64,000 nt of DNA, taken from positions 1,132,501-1,196,500 of the forward strand of contig NZ_CP083546.1 of assembly GCF_025144145.1 (NCBI RefSeq), read 5' to 3'. The notes under the pieces were generated by a model. It worked only from the letters and a program-made list of their open reading frames with translations, was not told where the DNA came from and made no database searches. The position numbers and the translations under genes are program-made. Position 1 is the stretch's first letter. Each line of letters begins with the position of its first letter. Shown here piece after piece: positions 1 to 9,152 of this stretch. The DNA is from Leisingera sp. M658 (GTDB taxonomy: Bacteria; Pseudomonadota; Alphaproteobacteria; Rhodobacterales; Rhodobacteraceae).

Positions 1-2
1 CG

Positions 3-770
3 ATCCGACAAGCAGAAGCTGTGCGCACAATGTTGGACCGGATCAAGGAACAGCATGATATTGACCCAGAATAGCTTATTGCAGACAGCGCTTATGGATC
101 AGGGCCAATGCTGGGATGGCTCGTAGATCGTGACATCAACCCCCACTTACCAGTGCTGGACAAAGCAGGCCGAACTGACGGCACATGGAGCCGCACCGAA
201 TTCGAATGGGACCCAGAGAACAACCAATACATCTGCCCTGAAGGTGAGCCGCTCAAACAGTTCCGCCACAACTGTTCTGATCCCAATCGCAGCCCCAGCG
301 GCAAGGGTGCCGCCAAGTGCCAAGCTTTGAAACACACCTGCCAAGCCTGCCCGTCAAAGATGAATTGCTGCCTGAACGTAGATGCGCGCAAGATCACCCG
401 CGAAGAACATGAAGACGCCCGTCAGGTCGCCCGCGACATCGCCAAGACCAAACAATATGCGATCTCGATGCGTCTGCGGAAGAAGGTTGAGATGCTCTTC
501 GCCCATCTCAAACGCATCCTCGCGTTGGGTTGGCTGCGATTACGTGGTCCGTGCGGAGCAAACGACGAATTCCCTCTCGCCGCAACCGCTCAAAAGCTCC
601 GCAATCTAGCAAAGATCTTTCCTGCACCGCAGCAAATGCGCAAAGCCCGACACGAAAGGCACCCGCGCCGCTTTCAGGGCGTCACTTTCTGCGCTCGCAG
701 CACGCTGTTTTTCCACAGAACCAGCCCCATAACGAAGCCTGCTGCACTCCAGCTCTTTACAGCAGGTTGA
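3..770 (+). pseudogene. IS1182-family transposase, 3' fragment with in-frame stop
   Basis: The reading frame that enters from the left edge has a TAG at 72-74, then continues with LIADSAYGS (a catalytic-Asp block), a Cys-rich stretch near 290-370 and a C-terminal block KKVEMLFAHLKRI that carries the catalytic Glu. This order is typical of IS1182-type DDE transposases. The consensus has a charged residue where the amber codon sits, so one point mutation killed it. Recognisable homology fades near position 640; the last ~40 codons are probably readthrough into non-IS DNA, and the frame runs 14 bp into the 3' end of the opposing threonine aldolase gene. The 5' part lies outside the window, and I could not define a terminal inverted repeat. 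Confidence 0.8.
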
Positions 771-1791
771 GGAAGGCGCTGATCTGCTCTTCGGTTACGG
801 ACCAGTCGCAGACAAACCGGGCGGTGACCAGCTCTTGCTCCGGCCCGTGCAACGGCCCGTCCCACAGATGATAGACTGCGCCCGCTGCAAACAGCCGCTG
901 ATGGGTGCTGCGGGGCAGGGCGGCAAAGATCATATTGGCCTGGGCTGGATGGGTGAACCGGGCGCCCGCGGCCTGCAGCCCTTTGGCCAGCATCGCGCAA
1001 TTTGAGTTGGCTGTGCGGGCGTTGTCCAGCCACAGGTCATTGGTCAGATAGGCCAGCATCTGCGCCGACAGATAGCGGTGCTTGGAAAACAGATGCGCGC
1101 CGCGCTTGCGGCGGTACTCGAACTCCTGCGCGTGGCCGGGATCAAAGAAAATCACCGCTTCCACTCCCAGGCAGCCGTTCTTGGTGCCGCCAAAGGACAG
1201 TGCCGACACGCCGGCCTTCCAGGTCATCTCAGCCGGGGTGCAGCCTAGCGGGATCAGCGCATTGGTGAACCGGGCGCCGTCCATATGAACCGGGAGCGCG
1301 AATTCGCGGGCCACCGCTCCCAGTGCTTCAATTTCCGGAACTGAATAGACCGTGCCGAATTCAGTGACCTGCGACAGCGACACCGGTCCCCGCTGCGGCC
1401 CGTGGACACCGCGGACTTCCTCGCCTTCAATCGCGGCACGTAAAGTTTCCGGTGTCATCTTGTCCGCATCCGTCACCGGCGTCAGCTTGGCGCCGCCGGT
1501 ATAGAATTCCGGTCCGTTGCACTCATCCTGCAGGATATGCGCCGGGCGGGTGCAGAACACCGTCTGCCAGGGCTGCGCCAGGGTCGATAGCGCCAGCACA
1601 TTGGCTGCCGTGCCGGTGGCAACCAGATGCACCGATGCCTCCGGCGCCTCGAAAACCGCGCGGATCTTTGCCGTCACTTCGGCCATTTCCGCATCGGCGC
1701 CATAGCCCATGGCATAGCCCTGGTTGGCCTTGGCCAGGGCATCCAGGATCTGCTGCGGCACCGGGCCGGAATTGTCAGAGGCAAAGTGCAT
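757..1791 (-). CDS. ltaE: Low-specificity L-threonine aldolase
   Basis: A PLP enzyme of fold type I (344 aa) that cleaves L-threonine/L-allo-threonine to glycine and acetaldehyde in the cytosol. The PLP lysine is K204 in SFGGTKNG. HMDGAR (about 169-174) supplies the cofactor Asp and phosphate contacts, and HILQDECNGPE (about 85-95) is the family's substrate-side block. Full length for the family. The ATG is preceded by AAGGAT on the minus strand. It lies tail to tail with the dead transposase and overlaps that frame by 14 bp, so the insertion landed right at its 3' end without damaging it. YcgN lies 72 bp upstream in the same direction. Confidence 0.9.
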   Translation of the reverse strand: MHFASDNSGPVPQQILDALAKANQGYAMGYGADAEMAEVTAKIRAVFEAPEASVHLVATGTAANVLALSTLAQPWQTVFCTRPAHILQDECNGPEFYTGGAKLTPVTDADKMTPETLRAAIEGEEVRGVHGPQRGPVSLSQVTEFGTVYSVPEIEALGAVAREFALPVHMDGARFTNALIPLGCTPAEMTWKAGVSALSFGGTKNGCLGVEAVIFFDPGHAQEFEYRRKRGAHLFSKHRYLSAQMLAYLTNDLWLDNARTANSNCAMLAKGLQAAGARFTHPAQANMIFAALPRSTHQRLFAAGAVYHLWDGPLHGPEQELVTARFVCDWSVTEEQISAFLNLL

Positions 1792-1863
1792 AAGCGGGAT
1801 CCTTCTTTCTGCGGGGCGGGCATTGCGATTCCTGCCCGGCCTGCGCGGCCCTCCAGGCTGCCG

Positions 1864-2346
1864 TCAGCCCAGCGGCTCTTCGATGATGTGGTCTTCCCAC
1901 TCGTCTTCGGAAATCTCAAATTCGGACACTGTCCAGCCGCGCACCGACACGCCGGCCTCATGCACGCTGTCAGGCGTGCCGGTCAGCAGCGGGTGCCATT
2001 CCGGCAGCGGCTTGCCCTGCCACAGCAGCCGGTAGGCGCAGGTTTCCGGCATCCAATAGGCGTGGGTATCCAGGTTCTCCGGCTTCAGCACGATGCATTC
2101 GGGCACAAACTGATGGCGGATCGGATATTGGGCGCAGCGGCAGCTGTCATCATCCAGCAAGCGGCAGGCGACACGGGTCAGGGCGACCTCGCCGCTGTCC
2201 TCGTCCTCCAGCTTGTTCAGGCAGCATTTGCCGCAGCCGTCGCACAGCGCTTCCCATTCCTTTTGGTTCAGCTTCGCAAGCGGTTTCTTCTCCCAGAAAC
2301 GCTTGCCCAGACCCGAACGGTCAATCACGTCTTTCTCAGGTTTCAT
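1864..2346 (-). CDS. YcgN-family cysteine cluster protein (UPF0260)
   Basis: A 160-aa cytosolic protein of the UPF0260/YcgN family, function unproven. It has CDGCGKCC near residue 37 and further paired cysteines (CRCAQYP, ETCAYR), a pattern that suggests a bound metal or Fe-S centre. I chose the ATG at 2346 because it overlaps the ribF stop as ATGA (4 bp), the usual translational coupling. A longer frame starting 11 codons upstream would run further into ribF and lacks an obvious ribosome site. Coupling to ribF suggests co-transcription with flavin synthesis, but no functional link is visible. Confidence 0.85.
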   Translation of the reverse strand: MKPEKDVIDRSGLGKRFWEKKPLAKLNQKEWEALCDGCGKCCLNKLEDEDSGEVALTRVACRLLDDDSCRCAQYPIRHQFVPECIVLKPENLDTHAYWMPETCAYRLLWQGKPLPEWHPLLTGTPDSVHEAGVSVRGWTVSEFEISEDEWEDHIIEEPLG

Positions 2347-3275
2347 AGCGCCACCAGGATTTCGCGGGACGTGGTGCAATCTGCGTCCATCTGTTCAATC
2401 AGCGCTTCCAGCCCGTCAAACTTCAGCTCGGGCCGCAAAAAGGCCACCAGCGCAACCGACAGCGTCGCGCCATAAAGATCGCCCGAGAAATCAAACAGGA
2501 AGGTTTCGATGTTGGGCACCACTCCGTCAAACATCGGCCTGACCCCGATCGAGGCGGCACCCAGATAGCTGCCCGCATGCGGCCCGTCCAGCACATCCAC
2601 CAGCACCGCATAGACACCGAACCGCGGCTGGTGCAGCCCCTCAATCGACATGTTCGCGGTCGGAAAACCCAGCTCCCGTCCGCGCTGCTCGCCGCCGATC
2701 ACCACGCCCTCAATGCGGTGCCAGTGGCCCAGCATCTCCTTGGCATCCGCCGGCCGGCCCTCGCTTAGCGCGTTGCGGATCGCGGTTGAAGACACCGCGT
2801 GTTCGGAATACTCCATCAGGGGCGCAATGGTGACGCCAAAGCCGTGCACCGCGCCGAACCGCTGCAGGTCATCCGCATTGCCCGCACGACCCTTGCCAAA
2901 GCAGAAATCGGCGCCCACCACCACATGTGCCAGCCCCAGTCCGCCGGCGATCACGTCACGGGCAAACTCTTCCGGTGTCAGGCTGGACAGCGCGGTGTTG
3001 AAGTTCAGCTCATACAGCCGCTCCACCCCCAGCTTCTCCAGCCGGTGGGCGCGGGTCTCGGCCCGCATCAGCCGGAACGGCGGCGCCTCGGGCGTAAAAT
3101 ACTCGCGCGGGTGCGGCTCAAACGTCATCACCCCCAAGGGTGCTCCGGGGGCTGCCCTGCGGGCCAGTTCGATCACCGACTGATGGCCCAGATGCACGCC
3201 GTCGAAATTGCCGATGGCGACAGTGGCGCCCCGGTCCTGGTCTTCGACGAATTCATAGTCTCTGACGATACGCAT
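2343..3275 (-). CDS. ribF: Bifunctional riboflavin kinase/FAD synthetase
   Basis: Converts riboflavin to FMN and then FAD. The N-terminal adenylyltransferase domain shows GNFDGVHLGH (about residues 22-31), the HIGH-like nucleotide site. The C-terminal flavokinase domain shows GRELGFPTANM, the flavin/ATP loop. Length (310 aa) is normal. I chose the ATG at 3275, where homology begins (MRIVRDYEF); the open frame extends ~77 codons further upstream but that part is low-complexity and non-homologous. It overlaps ycgN downstream by 4 bp, and a 411-bp non-coding stretch lies upstream. Confidence 0.93.
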   Translation of the reverse strand: MRIVRDYEFVEDQDRGATVAIGNFDGVHLGHQSVIELARRAAPGAPLGVMTFEPHPREYFTPEAPPFRLMRAETRAHRLEKLGVERLYELNFNTALSSLTPEEFARDVIAGGLGLAHVVVGADFCFGKGRAGNADDLQRFGAVHGFGVTIAPLMEYSEHAVSSTAIRNALSEGRPADAKEMLGHWHRIEGVVIGGEQRGRELGFPTANMSIEGLHQPRFGVYAVLVDVLDGPHAGSYLGAASIGVRPMFDGVVPNIETFLFDFSGDLYGATLSVALVAFLRPELKFDGLEALIEQMDADCTTSREILVAL

Positions 3276-3686
3276 GGCGCATCCGTAGCGCCATGCGCCG
3301 GGCGGTTCAAGCGGCCAGTGGCGGCGGAGGGAACCGGCTGGCCGGGCGCCTGCCCGTGGGGGGGCGCAACAACAGGCCGGTGCCTGCCGTTTTATCCCGG
3401 GAAAGCATATTCCCAGTTGCGGGGGGCTGTGCCAGACCCAAAGCGCCGGCCCGCCAGGACGGGCAGGCGCTTGCCCGGCGGCGCGCAAGGGCCAATCGGC
3501 TGCCAATGCGCTTCTTTCTGGACTGAAATACCCTGGGGGTGAGGGGCGTCCCGGAAATAATCCGGAGGATCATTTCAGACCCGAACGGGCGAAGCCCGGC
3601 CCGGCAGGCGCCGAAGGGGCAATGCCCCTTCTATTGGGGGCCCGTCTGAGCCCGCGGCGCCAGCTTGCCTGCCGCAGCTTGCGGTG
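3276..3686. other. Non-coding, palindrome-rich intergenic stretch
   Basis: No convincing gene. It is very GC-rich, with short palindromes, including a perfect 9-bp stem with 1-nt loop at 3613-3621/3623-3631, about 56 bp past the maoC stop and possibly its terminator although it lacks a T-run. One copy of a dispersed repeat (separate entry) lies at 3508-3552. The ribF promoter must be in the left part, but I see no clear -35/-10. Confidence 0.6.
3508..3552 (-). repeat. Dispersed repeat copy d (GTATTTcaGtCCAGAAAGAA type)
   Basis: On the minus strand this reads a GC-rich head, then CAGGGTATTTCAGTCCAGAA and AGAAGCG. The same order (GC-rich head, GGAGTATTT, 2-4 bases, CCAGAAAGAA) recurs at 19401-19442, 23146-23191 and, more diverged, 17346-17380. 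All four copies are intergenic. Confidence 0.6.
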
Positions 3687-4130
3687 TCAGTCGAATTTGC
3701 GCGACGGTGCCATCACCATGGCCTCGCCGACCAGCACCTTCTTGCCGTCGACGATGCAGCGGCACTCCAGCTTGACCCGGCGCTTGTCGATCACGATGTC
3801 GGTCACCTCGACCTCGGCCAGCACCATGTCGCCGGGGCGCACCGGGGCCAGGAATTTCAGCGACTGGCTCATGTAGATGGTGCCATGGCCGGGCAGCTGC
3901 TCGCCGATCACTGCCGAAATCAGCCCCGCGGTCAGCATCCCATGGGCAATGCGGCCCTCGAAAATGGTGTCCTGGGCGTATTCGTCATCCAGATGCACCG
4001 GATTGCGATCGGTCGAGACCTCGGCGAACTTCTCGATGTCCTCATCGGTGATGACTTTGCGCAGGTAACGCACCATCCCCATTTCGATGTCTTCAATGCA
4101 GATGGTTCCGCGCGGCAGGTTGTCCAACAT
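3687..4130 (-). CDS. MaoC-family (R)-specific enoyl-CoA hydratase-like protein
   Basis: A 147-aa hot-dog-fold protein. The catalytic dyad region is intact: STDRNPVHLDDEYA supplies the Asp and the flanking Asn/His, and EGRIAHGML supplies the second half of the hydratase-2 motif. Members hydrate trans-2-enoyl-CoA to (R)-3-hydroxyacyl-CoA in fatty-acid or polyhydroxyalkanoate metabolism. Substrate cannot be read from sequence. Monocistronic by context, with the HAD-gene terminator upstream and a palindromic region downstream. Confidence 0.85.
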   Translation of the reverse strand: MLDNLPRGTICIEDIEMGMVRYLRKVITDEDIEKFAEVSTDRNPVHLDDEYAQDTIFEGRIAHGMLTAGLISAVIGEQLPGHGTIYMSQSLKFLAPVRPGDMVLAEVEVTDIVIDKRRVKLECRCIVDGKKVLVGEAMVMAPSRKFD

Positions 4131-4290
4131 CTCATCCTCCGTTCGCCTGGTCCTGATCTTCTGGCCCGATCATCTATCCTGATCGCGTGGCTTGACCGTC
4201 TGGCGATGTAATTTTTGCGCGCCGGATTGGCCGCTTGCGCAACTTTATTACTTTGCAACTGCAGAAAATCAAGACATTTCTCACATAACA

Positions 4291-4316
4291 AAACCCCGCC
4301 GGTTCGGGCGGGGTTT
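4291..4316 (-). terminator. Intrinsic terminator of the HAD phosphatase gene
   Basis: Perfect 10-bp stem (AAACCCCGCC/GGCGGGGTTT) with a 6-nt loop. On the minus strand it is followed by TTGTT. It lies 52 bp past the stop of the minus-strand HAD gene. Confidence 0.85.
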
Positions 4317-4367
4317 GTTCAAAACACAGGGTGCTCCGTGCCGGGCAGGGGGTTGGCGAAGGCATGT

Positions 4368-5243
4368 TTACCGCAAAAAACCAATGGCATAGCTGGGTGC
4401 GGACTGTTCCTGCGCCAGATAGGCCTCAAGCGCGTCCGGGGCCGGCTGGACCGATGTCTTTGTCTCTCTGGCCGCAAGCCCGCCGGTGATGAACAGGGAA
4501 TCGATGCTTTCGCCCATCGCGCCGGCAATATCCGTATGCGGCCCATCGCCGATCGCCAGAATCTCGGAATCGGCAAAATCATGTCCCAGTTCGGTCAGGC
4601 GCCGCCGTGCCAGATCATAAATCGGCGGATGCGGCTTACCGAAATACAGGCTTTCGCCGCCCATTTCCGTATAAAGCCGCGCCAGCGCTCCGGCGCACCA
4701 CTCCCGTTTCTCGCCGCGGTCGACCACGATATCCGGATTGGCGCAGAGCAGCTTCATGCCCATCTGCTTGGCATAGAGGAAATCCGCCCGGTTCACCTCC
4801 GGATCCGCCATAGTGTCAAACGGGCCGCAGCAGACAATGCCCTCGGCCTCGCGCAGCGGCACCCTTGTGATCTCCACCGGTTCATGGATCACATGCAGCG
4901 GCTCGAAAAACCCCGCGTCCCGCTCCCATTCGCCCATAAAATAGACCGATGTGCCGACAGCACCCGTGAACATCGCCGCCCGGGCGCTGTCACCGCTGGT
5001 CGAGATGGTGTCATAGGCATCATCCGGCACGTTGAACTGTCCCAGCTGCGCCGCCACGCCTGCGCGCGGTTTCGGCGAATTGGTCACCAGCACCACGATG
5101 CCGCCCTGCTTCCGGTAGGCTTGCAGCGCCGCAACGGCCTCGGGAAATGCGGTAATCCCGTTATGCACGCAGCCCCAAAGATCGACAAACAGCGCTTTGT
5201 AGCGGCTGGAGACTTCGGACAGGGAGGAGATGATCTGGGTCAT
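4368..5243 (-). CDS. HAD-superfamily class IIA hydrolase (TIGR01459-type)
   Basis: Predicted phosphatase of 291 aa. HAD motif I is VDLWGCVHNG with nucleophile D21. The usual second Asp is replaced by Trp, which is normal for this subfamily. Motif II is TNSPKP, motif III has the Lys in GKPHPP, and motif IV is GDGPHTDIAGA. The start is the ATG at 5243, after which homology begins at once; a longer frame exists upstream but crosses the divergent promoter region. Substrate unknown. Divergent from the M48 peptidase gene. Confidence 0.85.
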   Translation of the reverse strand: MTQIISSLSEVSSRYKALFVDLWGCVHNGITAFPEAVAALQAYRKQGGIVVLVTNSPKPRAGVAAQLGQFNVPDDAYDTISTSGDSARAAMFTGAVGTSVYFMGEWERDAGFFEPLHVIHEPVEITRVPLREAEGIVCCGPFDTMADPEVNRADFLYAKQMGMKLLCANPDIVVDRGEKREWCAGALARLYTEMGGESLYFGKPHPPIYDLARRRLTELGHDFADSEILAIGDGPHTDIAGAMGESIDSLFITGGLAARETKTSVQPAPDALEAYLAQEQSAPSYAIGFLR

Positions 5244-5398
5244 GGCCGGGCCTTCGCGCGTGTGAATGTATGCGCCACAGCTATGGCAGAGGCCGCAGGA
5301 AATGGCCAGCGGCGCAACGGCTGGAAACAACCCGTCGTCAGCAGTTGACGGTGCAGCGGTTTTCTCAATGATACCTTTCTCAATTGAACGGAGATTAC

Positions 5399-6214
5399 AT
5401 GAAACCGATTTTTCGAACCCTGGCGGGATTGGCTTTTGCAGCCGGATTGGGCGCTTGCGGCACCACTTTTCAGCTGCCTGAACCGGGCCAGGCGCAATCC
5501 CAGGCGGCAACCCGGATGTTCGCTGACGCCCGCAGCCAAGGCCCGCGTAAAAGCCTGTCAGCCGCCGCCGCAGAACGCCGGTTCAAGCGGGTCGCGGCCC
5601 GGATCAGCCCGGTGGGCCGGAAATACTGCGAAACCCTGACCGCCGAGCGCAGCAACTTCGATTGCAACGTCAATATCGGCATTGACCGCAAGATGGAGCA
5701 GCGCAACGCCTATTTCACCTATCGCGAAGACAAGCCGGTCATCCGCATCTCGATGCCGATGCTGCGGGATTCCGCCAGCGATGACGAGGTGGCCTTTATA
5801 CTCAGCCATGAATACGGCCACTTGCTGGGCCGCCATATCGAGAAACAAAAGCAGCAGGCGCTGGCCGGGGCGCTGATTCTGGGGGTGATAACAGCTGCCG
5901 CCACGGCGGACTCCGGCTATTATGATCCTTCGCTGGTCAGCACCAGCATGGATGTCGGCGCAGCGGCCGGCTCCACTGCATATTCCCAGACCTATGAATT
6001 GGAGAGCGATACGCTGGGCACAAGAATTGCCCATGCATCCGGCTATGACCCGGTTGAGGGCGCCAGATTCTTTGCCCGGCCAGAAGCCGCGCGCACCGAA
6101 GCGGGCAGGCTGTCCTTCTGGGGCACGCATCCGCCTGATGCCAAGCGTCTGGCAACGGTTCTGGCCACGATGGAGCAGATCGACGCCAAAGTCGAACTTC
6201 AAAAAGTGCAGTAA
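5399..6214 (+). CDS. M48-family metallopeptidase lipoprotein
   Basis: A 271-aa envelope zinc peptidase candidate. Residues 1-20 form a lipoprotein signal with lipobox LGAC (lipidated C20). The zinc motif HEYGH is at about 137-141, followed by a downstream Glu in YELESDTLGT that would be the third ligand, as in BepA/LoiP-like M48 proteins. These usually act in outer-membrane protein quality control. ACGGAG stands 6 nt before the ATG. The gene is alone, with the chemoreceptor 219 bp downstream. Confidence 0.85.
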   Translation: MKPIFRTLAGLAFAAGLGACGTTFQLPEPGQAQSQAATRMFADARSQGPRKSLSAAAAERRFKRVAARISPVGRKYCETLTAERSNFDCNVNIGIDRKMEQRNAYFTYREDKPVIRISMPMLRDSASDDEVAFILSHEYGHLLGRHIEKQKQQALAGALILGVITAAATADSGYYDPSLVSTSMDVGAAAGSTAYSQTYELESDTLGTRIAHASGYDPVEGARFFARPEAARTEAGRLSFWGTHPPDAKRLATVLATMEQIDAKVELQKVQ

Positions 6215-6433
6215 ATCCCGTAACCTAAGGTCATTTTGAGCGCCTGCCGCCAGGGGCGGCCTGCGGGGTGGTGCCTTTTCGTTCCGCCCCGCACCGGCGC
6301 CGCCGCATCTGCTGCGCAAGGGTCCCGGATCCATTTTGGTGCCACCCGTTGGGCTCGCGCTGCTGAGTGTCCAAGGCTTTTTTAACGACTCTCTCATAGG
6401 GTGAATGGAAAGCAACTCAATGGTGTGTTAGCG

Positions 6434-8347
6434 ATGTTCCGTAATCTTCCGATAAAAACACGGCTGGTCATTTCCGGTGTGGTTTCCACTGTTTCCGTCC
6501 TGGTGCTTGCGGCGATGTCCGTCTACAGCCTGTGGCAAAGCGAGCTTGAACTGGAACGGCAAATCAATGCCACGGCGGTCATCCGCCATGAGCTGATGGC
6601 CGACAAAATGCACGATGCGATTGAGGCCGGCGCGGTCCACGCCCTGCTGGTGGGACCGGACGGGCCAGCCGCCAAGAAGGAGCATTTTCAGGCCAAGCTT
6701 GCCCGCGATATCCAGAGCCTCCGGGATGCGGTTGCGGCCTTGCAAAAGGTCGAAATGTCCGATGCAATCCGTCAGCAAGTGGCAGAGCTTGCTCCGGCGG
6801 CAGAGACTTTCATTCAGGCGGCCAAAGCCGTTGAAGAGCTGGCCTATACGGATGCTGCCGCCGCCGCGGCGGCGCTGCCCAAGCTGCAAGAGCAATATGA
6901 GGCTCTCAACCAGTTGCTGGCGCCTCTGGGTAAAGAGATAAAAGCGTTTGCCGAGCAGACTGCGCAGCAGGCGCGGGCACATGACATGCAGCTGCTGTAT
7001 ATGCTGATCGGGTTCTCAGTGGCGGCACTGCTGGTGATTGCTCGCAACGCGCGGCAAGTCACCCTGACGATTGTGCGCCCGATTGCCCGGCTGCGCGGGG
7101 CTCTGCGGGAAGTGGCCGAGGGCGATCTGGGGCTTAAGGTTGCTGACCGGATGCGCGCCGATGACTTCGGCGAAATTGCCAAGGACATCGATGCGGTGTC
7201 GGGCCGGGTTATTTCCGCTCTGGACGAGCAGAACGCCCTGCGCGAAGAAAGCGAAAAGGTCATCGACCGGTTGCGCAGCGGTCTTAAACGGTTGTCCGAG
7301 GGCGATCTCAGCGACCGGATTTCTGAACAGTTCAGCGCCGATTACGATCCGCTGCGGGTGAACTTTAATGAAACCGTCGACAAGCTGAATGAGCTGATGG
7401 CCGACGTGGTCCGAGCGGGCGCGCGCATTCAGCGGCAGTCCAATGAAATCCAGACCGCCTCTGAGGATCTGTCGGGCCGCACTGAAAGCCAGGCTGCCAC
7501 ACTGGAAGAAACCGCAGCAGCGCTGGAAGAAATGACCGCGAGTGTCAATTCATCGGCGCGCAACGCGCAGGAGGTGCAATCCGCGGTGGAAACCGCGCGT
7601 GCGGATGTCGAACACAGCGGCCGTGTGGTCGAAGGTGCAATTGCCGCTATGAACGAGATTGAAAACTCGTCCATCCAGATCTCGCAGATCATCGGCGTGA
7701 TTGACGACATTGCCTTCCAGACCAACCTGCTGGCGCTGAACGCCGGGGTTGAGGCCGCGCGGGCAGGCGAGGTCGGGCGCGGCTTTGCGGTGGTTGCCTC
7801 CGAAGTGCGGGCGCTGGCGCAGCGGTCCTCGGACGCGGCCAATGAAATCAAGACGCTGATCGGCGCCAGCACGGCGCATGTGAAGGACGGGGTGCAAAAG
7901 GTGGACGGCGCGGGCAAGGCGCTGACGACCGTCGTCAGCCAGGTGACCAATATTGCCGATCTGGTGTCTGGTATCTCCAGCGAGTCCGCCGAACAGGCGC
8001 AGGGGCTGAACGAGATCAACATCGGCGTTTCCCAGCTGGATTCGGTGACGCAGCAGAATGCCTCCATGGTTGAGGAATCCGGATCCGCGATCCGCGCCAT
8101 GAACAATGAGACTGTGGGGCTGAATCAGGTGGTCGGCCAGTTTGTCCTGCGCGACGGCCCGCCGGCGGCGCAACCGGCTCGCCCGGCGGATCAGCCTGCT
8201 GCCGCGGGACGGGCGCCAGCGGATCCGCCGCAGCCGGTGCCGGAAGCCAATGACACCGGCATTGACGGTGCGCGCTGGGAGGACTTTAACGATGGCAGCG
8301 AGGCTTGGCCCCCGGCCGGGGACGCGCCTCAGGCGCAATCTGCCTGA
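6434..8347 (+). CDS. Methyl-accepting chemotaxis protein with two HAMP domains
   Basis: Inner-membrane chemoreceptor of about 637 aa. TM1 is about 11-32 and a periplasmic helical sensor region runs to ~185, followed by TM2 about 187-205. Two consecutive HAMP modules follow (each with EGDL: AEGDLGL and SEGDLSD) and then the kinase-control hairpin ([20 protein letters not shown] at its tip). The tail is Pro/Ala-rich and contains RWEDF about 19 residues from the C terminus, resembling the xWxxF docking peptide for CheR/CheB. I chose the ATG at 6434; an in-frame GTG at 6401 would add 11 residues. No che or fla genes are nearby, so this is an orphan receptor. Confidence 0.9.
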   Translation: MFRNLPIKTRLVISGVVSTVSVLVLAAMSVYSLWQSELELERQINATAVIRHELMADKMHDAIEAGAVHALLVGPDGPAAKKEHFQAKLARDIQSLRDAVAALQKVEMSDAIRQQVAELAPAAETFIQAAKAVEELAYTDAAAAAAALPKLQEQYEALNQLLAPLGKEIKAFAEQTAQQARAHDMQLLYMLIGFSVAALLVIARNARQVTLTIVRPIARLRGALREVAEGDLGLKVADRMRADDFGEIAKDIDAVSGRVISALDEQNALREESEKVIDRLRSGLKRLSEGDLSDRISEQFSADYDPLRVNFNETVDKLNELMADVVRAGARIQRQSNEIQTASEDLSGRTESQAATLEETAAALEEMTASVNSSARNAQEVQSAVETARADVEHSGRVVEGAIAAMNEIENSSIQISQIIGVIDDIAFQTNLLALNAGVEAARAGEVGRGFAVVASEVRALAQRSSDAANEIKTLIGASTAHVKDGVQKVDGAGKALTTVVSQVTNIADLVSGISSESAEQAQGLNEINIGVSQLDSVTQQNASMVEESGSAIRAMNNETVGLNQVVGQFVLRDGPPAAQPARPADQPAAAGRAPADPPQPVPEANDTGIDGARWEDFNDGSEAWPPAGDAPQAQSA

Positions 8348-8574
8348 CCCCGGTCCAGGCTCCGCCGGGGCCGCTGCCTTTGGGCCGCCGGCGCCATATA
8401 TTGAGTGCCCGCCCGCCAGGGCCGGAGTTACAGCGGGACCGAAGTTGCGCAAAGGTTGGGCCGCTGTTTAAGGACAGGCCGCTGTTTCCGGCAGGTGCGC
8501 AGGTAAAGGAGTGAGTGGTGGCAGCGCCGTTTCGACGGGGCACCGCAGCCGGAGAGGGTCCTGCCGCAATGAAA
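8348..8574. other. Non-coding stretch after the chemoreceptor gene
   Basis: With the following repeat and terminator this makes ~350 bases without a gene. I see only GC-rich sequence with no ribosome site and no recognisable frame. Confidence 0.5.
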
Positions 8575-8614
8575 AAAAGGCGCCCTGCGGGCCAGCCCCT
8601 GACGGAAAATGTTG
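8575..8614 (+). repeat. Inverted-repeat copy A bracketing the 8.6-9.9 kb patch
   Basis: Begins AAAAGGCGCCCTGC, contains CCAGCCCCTGACGG and ends AAATGTTG. The reverse complement of 9885-9926 matches it over ~38 of 42 aligned positions, with two substitutions and two 1-nt gaps. Both copies lead straight into a stem-loop on the same strand. Confidence 0.75.
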
Positions 8615-8646
8615 ATCCCGCTATTTCGATGGCGGGATCATTTTTC
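8613..8646 (+). terminator. Intrinsic terminator, probably of the chemoreceptor gene
   Basis: Perfect 9-bp stem TGATCCCGC/GCGGGATCA with a 10-nt loop, followed by TTTTTC. It directly abuts inverted-repeat copy A. Confidence 0.8.
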
Positions 8647-8695
8647 ATTCTATTCCGTGAACCAGTTTCCTGAGCCTGCACAATAGAAGGATGTG

Positions 8696-9010
8696 ATGAA
8701 TCGGTTTGATGCGGTTCTTGAAGATTGGCCGGCAAATGGGGAAGTCCCTCCATACGAAGGGTTCTTCCCTTATCTGTGTTTTCAGCTATGGGGGCTTTCG
8801 GAGAAAGGTCATGCTAGAGCTCAGGGAGCTGAGTATATGTTTCTCTGTGAGAGCGTTTGCTTCCACCGGGACGAGAAAGTCCTCCAAGTCGAAGTAAAAG
8901 GGAAATCGGTCCCTGCTTATGAAACTGGGCGACGAATACTCTTTTTCCGGTTTGACGACATCGCTTGGATCGAGGTTCGGAACTACAAAAACCTTCCCAA
9001 GAAACGCTGA
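8696..9010 (+). CDS. Hypothetical protein, AT-richer than its neighbours
   Basis: I do not recognise this 104-aa protein. AGAAGG stands 5 nt before the ATG; a GTG one codon earlier is also possible. It is soluble, rich in aromatic residues, and acidic early then basic at the C terminus (NLPKKR). No signal peptide or membrane segment is visible. Base composition is visibly lower in GC than the genes around it, and it lies inside the inverted-repeat-bracketed patch with IS debris, which points to horizontal acquisition. An immunity-like or orphan accessory gene is possible, but nothing in the sequence proves it. Confidence 0.55.
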   Translation: MNRFDAVLEDWPANGEVPPYEGFFPYLCFQLWGLSEKGHARAQGAEYMFLCESVCFHRDEKVLQVEVKGKSVPAYETGRRILFFRFDDIAWIEVRNYKNLPKKR

Positions 9011-9152
9011 TACAGGCTTACAAAAAGTCCCTTTCATAGATGCGCCCGCGAGTAAGCCCGAGCTTCATCGCGGGTGTTTCTTTTGAACCGTATCCAACCG
9101 GGGTCATCCCCCCGATCTTAAGGGGATGCGGAAGTAGAATTTTCTCGGCAGG
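9011..9152. other. Possible transposase tail debris on the minus strand
   Basis: On the minus strand, about 9120 down to 9020, a short frame reads GGMTPVGYGSKETPAMKLGL followed by TRGRIYERDFL and a stop. The TPAMKLGLT part resembles C-terminal tails of IS transposases. It has no start or upstream domain. Weak call. Confidence 0.3.

Noticed and set aside
3276..3506. N-terminal extension of ribF by about 77 codons
   Set aside because: The extra residues are Pro/Arg/Ala-rich and unlike RibF; homology starts at the chosen ATG.
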